Assembly: GCA_964573885.1 (NCBI GenBank)
Contig: CAZNLL010000042.1
Coordinates: forward strand, 1 to 27,020
Origin: CAZNLL01 sp964573885
GTDB taxonomy: Bacteria > Desulfobacterota > DSM-4660 > Desulfatiglandales > Desulfatiglandaceae
Direction: 5' to 3'
Length of the DNA stretch: 27,020 nt
Positions 14,919 to 22,161 of this stretch are shown piece by piece (the first letter of the stretch is position 1; each line of letters starts with the position of its first letter). The notes beneath the pieces were generated by a model that searched no databases, was not told the DNA's origin, and saw only the letters and a program-made list of their open reading frames with translations. Made by a program: the position numbers and the translations under genes.

Positions 14919-15057
14919 GGAAAAGTTGGCGAAAGGCCTGGTGCCCAGGGATTGGCCAAAATCATTTATTATCATTGTTTGTCGAGAATTTTGATGGTGG
15001 ATTTAGGTGCCCCTACCTGTCTTGACTCGAGAGCGGTGCTTGGGTAAGGTGGCTTTT

Positions 15058-15150
15058 ATGGAGAAGACCCCTCATTCCGATTTTATGGATTTCGCTTTCC
15101 AGGGGAAGGCCGGTGAGATTGTGCCCAAGCTCTTGGAGAACGGGTCATGA
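15058..15150 (+). CDS. Possible 30-codon small ORF coupled to the SAM hydroxide adenosyltransferase gene
   Basis: ATG at 15058, TGA at 15148-15150, overlapping the next ATG as ATGA (15147-15150). AAGGTGG lies about 6 nt upstream. The product MEKTPHSDFMDFAFQGKAGE plus ten residues (IVPKLLENGS) has no known motif; the frame stays open upstream to a TAG at 15004, so GTG or TTG starts would lengthen it. The overlap geometry is what translationally coupled genes show. It could be a leader peptide or a small protein. Confidence 0.35.
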   Translation: MEKTPHSDFMDFAFQGKAGEIVPKLLENGS

Positions 15151-15959
15151 AGGTGTCCGGTATTATTACCCTGACAACCGATTTCGGCCTTGACGACCCC
15201 TATGTAGGGATGATGAAGGGCGTCATCCTTTCCATCAATAATAAGGCAAGGTTTGTTGATATCAGCCATGGTATCGGGGCCGGGGGTGTGTTGCAGGCAT
15301 CCGCATTGTTGAATGAGGCCTATCCCTTTTTCCCCCAGGGTACGGTTCACGTGGCCGTGGTGGACCCGGGGGTGGGGACTGAGAGGCGGCTTATGATTCT
15401 TGTGACCCAAAACCATATGTTTGTAGGACCGGATAACGGCATCTTCTGGCCCGTCATAAAGGATCATCCCCGAGCCACACTTATTGAAATAACCCAAACA
15501 CGGTATTACCTCCCGGACGTATCCCACACCTTCCATGGACGGGACATCTTTGCACCGGTGGCGGCCCATCTTTCTCGGGGTGTGGCCGCCCACAACATGG
15601 GGGAACCCCTGGCCGATCCTGTAAAGCTTCCGACCTTGAGCCCTCGTCAGAAAGACGATGTGCTTGGGGGACAGGTGATTCGGGTGGACCATTTCGGCAA
15701 TCTGATCACCAATATCCACCGCAGGGATCTGGAACGGTTTTTACGGTCTCGTCGGCCTGTGATTAATATGGGGGACCTGGTGATTGAAGGCCTTTGCACA
15801 ACTTATGCGGAGGCAGGCTCCGGTGAGGTCCTGGCCATGATCGGTAGCAGCGGCTTTCTTGAAATTGCGGTCAACCTGGGTCGGGCTTCGGAACGCGTGG
15901 GAAAAGATCCGGGTGAAACTCTAGGCCTGGTCGTTCAGGTGAAGCGGGCTGTTGGATAG
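15147..15959 (+). CDS. SAM hydroxide adenosyltransferase (DUF62, SAM chlorinase/fluorinase family)
   Basis: 270 residues. The family hallmarks are ITLTTDFGLDDPYVGMMKGVIL at the start, VVDPGVGTERR (Asp and Arg of the catalytic triad) and SHTFHGRDIFAPVAAHL (His), then the C-terminal barrel with VIRVDHFGNLITNI. The Asp-Arg-His triad marks the hydrolytic branch that converts SAM to adenosine and methionine, not the halogenases. Cytoplasmic. The start has GGAG about 9 nt upstream and overlaps the possible small ORF. Convergent with the HNH gene, 4 nt between stops. Physiological role of this family is not settled. Confidence 0.94.
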   Translation: MKVSGIITLTTDFGLDDPYVGMMKGVILSINNKARFVDISHGIGAGGVLQASALLNEAYPFFPQGTVHVAVVDPGVGTERRLMILVTQNHMFVGPDNGIFWPVIKDHPRATLIEITQTRYYLPDVSHTFHGRDIFAPVAAHLSRGVAAHNMGEPLADPVKLPTLSPRQKDDVLGGQVIRVDHFGNLITNIHRRDLERFLRSRRPVINMGDLVIEGLCTTYAEAGSGEVLAMIGSSGFLEIAVNLGRASERVGKDPGETLGLVVQVKRAVG

Positions 15960-15963
15960 GGCA

Positions 15964-16266
15964 TCAGGAAGGGGGCGAGTTCAAGGACTCCAGGTACTCC
16001 TCCCACTCGATGGGCAGCAGGGACTTCTTCTTATTGTTGCACACCTTGCACGCGGGGACGATATTTCCTTTTTTGCTTTTACCTCCCCTGCTGAGGGGGA
16101 CCACGTGGTCCATGGTTAATTGGTCAGGGCCTACTTTGCGGCGGCAGTAATAGCAGACCCCTTGTTGGATTTTTCTTTGCCACCAGTGGGTCCGTCGCAG
16201 CTTTCGGGCCTTCTCCTTTTCCCGTTTGATATGCTCTTCATCGGCGGTTGTGAACTCAAAACACAT
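15964..16266 (-). CDS. Small HNH endonuclease
   Basis: About 100 residues from ATG 16266. A basic helical N-terminal half (IKREKEKARKLRRTHWWQRKIQQ) leads into CYYCRRKVGPDQLTMDHVVPLSRGGKSKKGNIVPACKVCNNKKKSLLPIEW: two CxxC zinc pairs, the DH dyad and the Asn/Lys-rich end of an HNH domain. It probably nicks or cuts DNA; target unknown. The ORF is open into the end of the PilZ gene, but the ATG at 16266 avoids overlap and lies 22 nt after its stop. No strong Shine-Dalgarno. It is a stand-alone nuclease, not next to an intron, phage or restriction gene here. Confidence 0.88.
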   Translation of the reverse strand: MCFEFTTADEEHIKREKEKARKLRRTHWWQRKIQQGVCYYCRRKVGPDQLTMDHVVPLSRGGKSKKGNIVPACKVCNNKKKSLLPIEWEEYLESLNSPPS

Positions 16267-16288
16267 GGGATTTGCGGGAAAAGAGCGC

Positions 16289-17017
16289 TCAGAAGTCCTC
16301 TTGTTCCGGGGGCCTGGCGCTTTCGATGATTTCACTGGGTTCCAGGCCAACCAGGTGATAGCCCCGATATTTCTCTGATTTGAGTTGGGTCACATGAATA
16401 ACTTCGGCGTCCACCTTGATCATGGTCCATGAGGCAAAAAAGATCATGCCCCGAATCACATAGCCTGGTACCACCACACTCAGAAGTTCCGTCTCCTTCT
16501 CGGGAACCAGGATGCCGAGGCCGTGTTTAGAATAGTTGAGCACATTCAGTTCGTAGAGCCTCTCCTCTTTACCTTCCTCTCCAAGCTTGAATTCCACAGA
16601 GATAAACTCCGGCATCTTTGGACCGAACCGGCGATTTTTTCTTGTATCCTTGATTTTCATCTGCGGTGGGCAGTCCAGGATAAGACCCACATAGGGCGCT
16701 GTCTTATTTACCCCCGCATACCGGGCCTCCATGTACAGGAGTCGGTTTTCCACATCCGCCTCCACCGTCACATCCCGGGCCGATTGAATAAGGCTGTTCC
16801 CCGATTCCGGGACGAGCTCTTCCATGACCATTCGAAATCCCTCCGGGCCGGAGGGGGAGCCCCCTTTACCGGCCTGTTGGGGTACCAGGTGGATGAACTT
16901 CGAAGTGAAGGAAGGGCCTGCACCCTTGAGTTTGACCTTGATTTGGGTCTTTTTGGAAACCAGAAGTTTCGCGACGGCGATGAGCTTTTCTTGATCTTCT
17001 AAGAGGCACCATTCCAT
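16289..17017 (-). CDS. PilZ-domain protein, YcgR-like c-di-GMP receptor
   Basis: 242 residues in two halves. The N-terminal half (1-120, with KKTQIKVKLKGAG and beta-rich segments) is like the YcgR-N domain. The C-terminal PilZ domain has the c-di-GMP-binding motifs RKNRR (RxxxR, around residue 130) and NYSKHGLGI (N/DxSxxG, around residue 165), so binding looks intact. Such proteins act as c-di-GMP effectors on flagella, pili or polysaccharide machines. The HNH gene follows at 22 nt. Upstream is a 251-nt divergent region shared with tadA. No flagellar gene is in the window, so the output is unknown. Confidence 0.88.
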   Translation of the reverse strand: MEWCLLEDQEKLIAVAKLLVSKKTQIKVKLKGAGPSFTSKFIHLVPQQAGKGGSPSGPEGFRMVMEELVPESGNSLIQSARDVTVEADVENRLLYMEARYAGVNKTAPYVGLILDCPPQMKIKDTRKNRRFGPKMPEFISVEFKLGEEGKEERLYELNVLNYSKHGLGILVPEKETELLSVVVPGYVIRGMIFFASWTMIKVDAEVIHVTQLKSEKYRGYHLVGLEPSEIIESARPPEQEDF

Positions 17018-17268
17018 TTGTCGTTCAGCCCTCGGGGAGGTATAGGTTCTGAAACCCTGTTAGAAGGTGCGGTTTAATACCTGTCTAAAAAGCCGGGTTT
17101 AGGTGGGCACTTTATAATGGTTCGGCGTAAACGGCAAGGGTATTTTATATGGTTTCAACCCCTGGAGGGGGACCTGAAAAAGGGGCCGTTATTGCCTGTA
17201 AGAGTTTGGAAATGCAAAAGAACTATGAGGTTGACGGTTGAAAAGCAAGTGTGGTAAGAATATTTAAA

Positions 17269-17730
17269 ATGTCTGCGGATCTTTATCATCTGATGGGGGA
17301 GGCCTTAAAGGAGGCGGAACAGGGCTTTCAGGAAGGGGAGGTCCCTGTGGGGGCGGTTTTAGCCGATTCGGAAGGATGCATTGTGGCCAGGGCCCACAAC
17401 CGGCCCATGGCGCTTAATGACCCTACCGCCCATGCGGAAATCCTGGCCATGAGGATGGCCGGTTCTTATTACCAGAACTACCGGCTGAACCAGGCCCTCC
17501 TGGTGGTGACCCTTGAACCCTGCGCCATGTGTATGGGCGCGGCCATCCATGCCAGGGTGGCCAGACTGGTATTTGGTGCCAGGGACCCGAAGGCGGGTGC
17601 AGCGGGGTCCCTTTTAAACCTTGCCCATGACAGCCGCCTCAACCATGCAATAGAGGTGGAATCCGGAATCAGAGAGCAGGAATGCCGGGCCTTAATGCAG
17701 GCCTTTTTCCGGGTTCGCCGGGGGAAATGA
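17269..17730 (+). CDS. tadA: tRNA adenosine(34) deaminase TadA
   Basis: 153 residues. The deaminase zinc site is seen as HAEILAMR (His ligand and catalytic Glu) and TLEPCAMCMGAAIHARV (two Cys ligands). EGEVPVGAVLAD and AHNRPMALNDPTAHAE are typical TadA. It converts A34 to inosine in tRNA-Arg(ACG). Start chosen at ATG 17269; a GTG at 17251 would add six residues. Neither has a strong ribosome-binding site. tRNA-Ser(CGA) begins 13 nt after the stop codon. Confidence 0.94.
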   Translation: MSADLYHLMGEALKEAEQGFQEGEVPVGAVLADSEGCIVARAHNRPMALNDPTAHAEILAMRMAGSYYQNYRLNQALLVVTLEPCAMCMGAAIHARVARLVFGARDPKAGAAGSLLNLAHDSRLNHAIEVESGIREQECRALMQAFFRVRRGK

Positions 17731-17743
17731 CGCGGGTTTTTGT

Positions 17744-17839
17744 GGAGAGGTACCGAAGTGGTCGTAACGGGGTCGACTCGAAATCGACTTGTCCCGTGAA
17801 GAGCGGGGCACGTGGGTTCGAATCCCACCCTCTCCGCCA
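17744..17839 (+). tRNA. tRNA-Ser (anticodon CGA)
   Basis: Acceptor stem GGAGAGG/CCTCTCC, D-arm CCG...CGG, anticodon loop CTCGAAA (anticodon CGA, decodes UCG) on a GTCGA/TCGAC stem, long class II variable arm, T-arm with GGTTCGAATCC, discriminator G, and encoded CCA at 17837-17839. 96 nt including CCA. Confidence 0.97.
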
Positions 17840-17903
17840 CGCCCGCTACGCCGGGCCGCCCCAAAACAGAGGACCAGACATTAAGGCGAAAATAGACGAT
17901 TAC

Positions 17904-17998
17904 GGAGAGATGTCCGAGTTGGCCGAAGGAGCGCGACTGGAAATCGCGTGTGCTACTAAAAAGTGGCACCGAGGGTTCGAATCCCTCTCTCTCCGCCA
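17904..17998 (+). tRNA. tRNA-Ser (anticodon GGA)
   Basis: Acceptor stem GGAGAGA/TCTCTCC, anticodon loop CTGGAAA (anticodon GGA, decodes UCC/UCU) on a CGCGA/TCGCG stem, long variable arm pairing GTGC with GCAC, GGTTCGAATCC T-loop, and encoded CCA at 17996-17998. It lies 64 nt after tRNA-Ser(CGA) and is probably in the same transcript. Confidence 0.97.
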
Positions 17999-18144
17999 CT
18001 TATGATTCCGTGCCTTTTTCGTTTAACCGCTTGTTTTCCTACCTGTGTTCATTAGGCCCGGGTGGTTTTATCCTGACCCCGGGGGCTCAGGCGTCGAGAA
18101 GCCGCTTTTTAAAGCCTTTAGAATGAGGTTTGTTCAAATTTACT

Positions 18145-19755
18145 ATGCCCTATGAGGTAATAGCCAGGAAATGGCGTCCACAGATTTTTGAAGATGTTAT
18201 CGGCCAGGAACATGTCACCCGTACCTTGGTGAATGCCATCAAGTCGGGAAGGCTGGCTCACGCCTATCTTTTCGGGGGTCCCAGGGGAGTGGGTAAGACC
18301 TCGGTGGCCCGGATCCTGGCCAAAGCCATAAACTGCGAGAAAGGACAGCCTGGCAGACCTTGTAATGAGTGCCGGTCATGCGTGGAGATCATCGAAGGCT
18401 CTTCAGTAGATGTTCAGGAAATCGACGGCGCCTCCAACAGGGGCATCGATGAGATCAGGGAACTGAGAGAATATATCAAATATATGCCTTCATCAAGCAG
18501 GTACCGGATCTATATTATTGATGAAGTGCATATGCTGACCCTTCCGGCCTTCAATGCCCTCCTCAAGACCCTTGAGGAACCCCCGGATCATGTGAAATTC
18601 ATCTTTGCCACCACCGAATCCCACAAGGTCCCCGTGACCATCCTGTCTCGTTGTCAGCGGTTTGATTTCAAAAGGATTCCGGCATCCCTTATTGTGGACC
18701 ACCTGGAAAGGGTGGTTGAAAAGGAAGGAATTCAAATCAAAAGATCCGGCCTTGCCCTCATGGCCAGAGCGGCGGACGGGAGTATGCGGGACGCCGAGGG
18801 CCTTCTGGACCAGGTGGTTTCTTTTACCGGCCAAGAGGTGGAAGACAAGCACGTGACAGAAATCCTCGGCATTATTGACCGTGAGATTATCCTTGATTCG
18901 TCACGGGCTGTGATAGAAGCGGATTCTAAGAAGTGCCTGGAGATCGTGGACCGGATTTACAACTATGGCTATGACCTCAAGGAGTTTTACCGGGCCCTTA
19001 TGGGGCAATTCAGGGATCTCCTGATCAGCCTCATTGTTCCCCAGGACCGTCTTCTGGATGTGATTGAGAACGAGGGGGGGAAAATAAGGGATCAGGCTGA
19101 AGAGGCAGGCTTGGAAAAGCTTCAGGTGATCTTAAACGTCCTGATCAAGCGGGAGGAGGACTTAAGGTTTACCTCCCACCCCCGATTGATTCTGGAAACA
19201 ACCCTCATTAAATTGTGCCGCATCGGGGACTTCCTCTCTTTTGAGGACCTCTTAGGCAAGATCGAGGTCCTGGAAGAAAGGATGGCGGGGACATCGGCCC
19301 GGCAAGGGGGGCCCCATAGGGAAGAACCTCCTCTGGATGCACGCCCCAGGGAGGACGCCTCAGGGGTAAAAGAGGCAGAGGATGGGCACACATGGGAAGC
19401 GTTTCTGGCCTATCTTTCTTCCAGGAACAAGGCCATGTTTAATGTCCTCAAGGGCTGGCAGTCCCTCAGCTTGACACAGGAACGTGTAGACATCCTGAAA
19501 AGCACCCAGTCTTTTTCTTCCACCTATTTTGATGATCCCGACAAATTCAAACAGCTCCTTAACTATACGCGGGATTTTTTTGGGCGGGACATCCAGGTAA
19601 AGATTATTGACAACCGGGAACAGGGCCTGCATAAAGGAAGCAAGTACGACACAAACCAGGGGACAAGCGAGAAAAAGAGCGATGAGGAAGAACTCCCGAA
19701 GCCGGTGCGAGATATCTTGGATCTTTTTGAGGGAGAGATTAAAGGTCCCCTATAA
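18145..19755 (+). CDS. dnaX: DNA polymerase III subunits gamma/tau
   Basis: 536 residues. MPYEVIARKWRPQIFEDVIGQEHV is the classic DnaX start, so ATG 18145 is used, not the TTG at 18130. Walker A GGPRGVGKTS (residues about 45-54), the four-Cys zinc module (INCEKGQPGRPCNECRSC), Walker B-type DEVHML, and sensor 1 SRCQRFDFKRI are all present. It is the clamp-loader ATPase motor. The C-terminal part (about 370-536) is divergent. A T_TTT_TTT heptamer at 19575-19581 is in the frame that allows -1 slippage with a stop nine codons later. ybaB follows after 15 nt and recR after that, a widely conserved cluster. Confidence 0.96.
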   Translation: MPYEVIARKWRPQIFEDVIGQEHVTRTLVNAIKSGRLAHAYLFGGPRGVGKTSVARILAKAINCEKGQPGRPCNECRSCVEIIEGSSVDVQEIDGASNRGIDEIRELREYIKYMPSSSRYRIYIIDEVHMLTLPAFNALLKTLEEPPDHVKFIFATTESHKVPVTILSRCQRFDFKRIPASLIVDHLERVVEKEGIQIKRSGLALMARAADGSMRDAEGLLDQVVSFTGQEVEDKHVTEILGIIDREIILDSSRAVIEADSKKCLEIVDRIYNYGYDLKEFYRALMGQFRDLLISLIVPQDRLLDVIENEGGKIRDQAEEAGLEKLQVILNVLIKREEDLRFTSHPRLILETTLIKLCRIGDFLSFEDLLGKIEVLEERMAGTSARQGGPHREEPPLDARPREDASGVKEAEDGHTWEAFLAYLSSRNKAMFNVLKGWQSLSLTQERVDILKSTQSFSSTYFDDPDKFKQLLNYTRDFFGRDIQVKIIDNREQGLHKGSKYDTNQGTSEKKSDEEELPKPVRDILDLFEGEIKGPL

Positions 19756-19770
19756 AGAGGAGGTATAGAC

Positions 19771-20100
19771 ATGAAAGGCATGCCCAATATGGGTCAACTG
19801 GTCAAACAGGCACAGCAGTTTCAATCAAAAATGGCCAAAATCCAGGAAGAGGTGGGGGAAAAGACCGTGGAGGCTTCTTCCGGAGGGGGAATGGTGACAG
19901 TGGTGGCCAATGGGAAGCAGGAGATCCTCTCCGTTCGCATCGACCAGGAAGTGATTGACCCTGATGATCCGGAAATGCTTCAAGACCTTGTGGTGGCGGC
20001 GACCAACGACGCCCTGTCCAAGGCAAAGGAGATGATGAACGAGGAAATGGGAAAGTTGACCAAGGGCCTCAATATCCCCGGCCTCCCCGGAATGTTCTAG
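19771..20100 (+). CDS. YbaB/EbfC nucleoid-associated protein
   Basis: 109 residues, normal length. Opens GQLVKQAQQFQSKMAKIQEEVGEKTVEASSGGGMVTVVANGKQEILSVRID, then DPDDPEMLQDLVVAATNDALSKAKEMMNEEMGK and a Gly/Pro-rich tail. It is a dimeric DNA-binding nucleoid protein. AGGAGG 8 nt upstream supports the start. Located between dnaX and recR as in most bacteria. Confidence 0.96.
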   Translation: MKGMPNMGQLVKQAQQFQSKMAKIQEEVGEKTVEASSGGGMVTVVANGKQEILSVRIDQEVIDPDDPEMLQDLVVAATNDALSKAKEMMNEEMGKLTKGLNIPGLPGMF

Positions 20101-20110
20101 GCTGCAAGTC

Positions 20111-20719
20111 ATGGGAATCTATCCACCATCCTTAGAGAGACTGGTCGAGCAATTCACCAGGCTCCCGGGCATTGGACAAAAATCCGCAAGCCGAATGGCC
20201 CTATACATTCTGAGAAGTGACAAAGAGCTGGCCCGGAACCTGGCCCAAAGCCTCATGGAGGTCAAGGAAAAGATCAGATTTTGCCCCATCTGCTTCAACA
20301 TCACTGATGAAGAACCCTGTGCCCTCTGCCGTAACGATAACCGTGCCAACGGGACTATCTGCGTCGTAGAGGGGCCAGGGGATCAGCTCGCCATAGAGGA
20401 GTCGGGGTCCTTTAAGGGAAGATACCATGTCCTTCACGGGCATCTTTCTCCCTTGGACGGGATCGGGCCGGAAGACCTTAAGATCGGTCAACTCCTGACC
20501 AGACTCGACCGGGAGGAGATCAAAGAAATCATTCTGGCAACCAATCCCTCCACGGAAGGAGAAGCCACAGCCTCCTTTCTTGCAAAGGTCCTATCGGAAA
20601 AGGACAGGGAACTGCGCATTACCCGAATCGCCCTGGGTGTTCCCATAGGGGGGGACTTGAAATACATGGACCGCATGACCCTGGAGCACGCCTTTAAAAG
20701 CAGGATACCCAAGACCTAG
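20111..20719 (+). CDS. recR: Recombination mediator RecR
   Basis: 202 residues. N-terminal helix-hairpin-helix (FTRLPGIGQKSASRMA), C4 zinc finger (CPICFNITDEEPCALC, about residues 57-72), Toprim domain (ICVVEGPGDQLAIE and LATNPSTEGEATASFLA), and the C-terminal RITRIALGVPIGGDLKYMDRMTLEHAF Walker-like end. It loads RecA with RecO/RecF in gap repair. Starts 10 nt after ybaB. Confidence 0.97.
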   Translation: MGIYPPSLERLVEQFTRLPGIGQKSASRMALYILRSDKELARNLAQSLMEVKEKIRFCPICFNITDEEPCALCRNDNRANGTICVVEGPGDQLAIEESGSFKGRYHVLHGHLSPLDGIGPEDLKIGQLLTRLDREEIKEIILATNPSTEGEATASFLAKVLSEKDRELRITRIALGVPIGGDLKYMDRMTLEHAFKSRIPKT

Positions 20720-20781
20720 CAGCCTGTCGGCAAGAAGGCCTTTAAATACCTAAACCGGGACTTATTGAGCCGGGGCTTTTC

Positions 20782-22158
20782 ATGATTGACAAGGCCACTC
20801 TTGATGCCATTGGAGACATCATCGGTGCGGAAAACCTGATTACCGGCGCACAGGCCCTCGCGGAATATGCCTCGGATGCCACCAAACTCCAATTCATGCC
20901 CGACGCGGTAGCCCTCCCGGGGAACACCCAAGAGATCTCCCGGATTCTTCGCCTCGCCACGGACAAAGGATTTCCCGTGATCCCAAGGGGGGCGGGAAGC
21001 GGAATGAGCGGAGGGGCCTTACCCGTGAAGGGGGGGCTCATCCTGGCCATGAACCGCTTTGATCGTATCCTTGAAATTGATCAGCAGAACCTGATCGTGA
21101 GGACGGAGCCGGGGGTGGTTACGGCCCGGCTTCAGGAAGCGGTGGAAGCCGTTGGCCTTTTTTATCCACCGGATCCGGCAAGCCTCCATGTCTCCACCAT
21201 CGGTGGGAACGTGGCCGAGTGTGCAGGCGGTCTCAGGGCGGTTAAGTATGGCGTCACAAGGGATTACGTCCTGGGCCTTACGGTGGTCCTGCCCACAGGT
21301 GAAATACTCAAGACGGGAGTGGAGACCATGAAGGGCGTGGCAGGGTATGACCTGACCCGTCTTATCATTGGATCTGAAGGGACCCTGGCCGTAATTACCG
21401 CCGTCATCCTTCGTTTATTGCCCAAACCTATGGCCCGTAAGACCATGATCAGCTTTTTTCGGGATGTACCCACGGCGGTCCACACTGTGTCTGAGATTAT
21501 TCGGAACCGGATCATCCCCACCATCCTGGAATTTATGGACGGGCTCTGCCTGGATTGTGTAAGGGGTGACTTGTCCCTCCCTATACCCGAAGAGGCCCAG
21601 GCCATGATTCTCATAGAAGTGGACGGAGATCCCCTGGGGGTGGAGGAAGAGGCAAAAAGGGTCCGCCGGGTGTGCGAGGATGAAGGGGTCATTCAATTCC
21701 GGACCGCCTCCGGCGAAGAGGAGGCGGAGGCCTTGTGGGAGGTGCGCAGAAGTGTGTCACCCTCCCTTTACAAATTAAGCCCCCACAAGATCAGTGAGGA
21801 TATCGTGGTTCCCCGGAGCCGCATGGCTGAATTGGCAGAATACCTGGATGAACTGAGCCTGGAATACGGCCTTCCTATTGCCGCCTTTGGGCATGCAGGG
21901 GACGGCAATATTCACGTCAATATCATGCTGGATAAAAATGATGCCGAGGCCATGGAAAATGCCCAGATTGTCATAAAAAGGCTTTTTGAGGGGGTCATTG
22001 GGATGGGGGGCACCATCACCGGGGAGCACGGGATTGGGATTACCAAGGCGCCTTATCTGGAGATGGAGATCTCCCGGGCCGGCCTGGCCCTCATGGGGCG
22101 GATCAAAAAGGCCTTTGACCCCGCGGGGATTCTCAATCCGGGGAAGATCTTTTTTTGA
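20782..22158 (+). CDS. FAD-linked oxidase, glycolate oxidase GlcD / D-lactate dehydrogenase type
   Basis: 458 residues. The FAD-binding PCMH domain holds VIPRGAGSGMSGGALPVKGGLILAMNRFD, YPPDPASLHVSTIGGNVAECAGGLRAVKYGVTRDYVLGL and YDLTRLIIGSEGTLAVIT. The C-terminal cap has FGHAGDGNIHVNIM (metal-binding His pair) and GGTITGEHGIGITKAPYLEMEI, ending AFDPAGILNPGKIFF. It oxidises a 2-hydroxy acid (glycolate, D-lactate or similar) using FAD. The partner Fe-S subunit usual for GlcD is not adjacent; the next gene is convergent pfk. It follows recR at 62 nt and is probably in the dnaX-ybaB-recR transcript. Substrate is not predictable here. Confidence 0.93.
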   Translation: MIDKATLDAIGDIIGAENLITGAQALAEYASDATKLQFMPDAVALPGNTQEISRILRLATDKGFPVIPRGAGSGMSGGALPVKGGLILAMNRFDRILEIDQQNLIVRTEPGVVTARLQEAVEAVGLFYPPDPASLHVSTIGGNVAECAGGLRAVKYGVTRDYVLGLTVVLPTGEILKTGVETMKGVAGYDLTRLIIGSEGTLAVITAVILRLLPKPMARKTMISFFRDVPTAVHTVSEIIRNRIIPTILEFMDGLCLDCVRGDLSLPIPEEAQAMILIEVDGDPLGVEEEAKRVRRVCEDEGVIQFRTASGEEEAEALWEVRRSVSPSLYKLSPHKISEDIVVPRSRMAELAEYLDELSLEYGLPIAAFGHAGDGNIHVNIMLDKNDAEAMENAQIVIKRLFEGVIGMGGTITGEHGIGITKAPYLEMEISRAGLALMGRIKKAFDPAGILNPGKIFF

Positions 22159-22161
22159 ACC

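Noticed and set aside
14960..14982. Fur-box-like AT-rich sequence (ATGATAAT core)
   Set aside because: Only about 12 of 19 positions fit the consensus, it is not palindromic, and it is not next to feoAB.
16267..16350. Longer HNH frame extending into the PilZ gene
   Set aside because: The added residues lack family character and overlap the PilZ coding end; ATG 16266 gives a clean junction.
17101..17130. TATAAT at 17113-17118 in the pilZ-tadA divergent region
   Set aside because: No acceptable -35 at 16-18 nt on either strand and no match to the sigma54 consensus.
18058..18118. GC-rich inverted repeats and a T-tract after the tRNA genes, before dnaX
   Set aside because: Stems are short and bulged; not convincing as a terminator.
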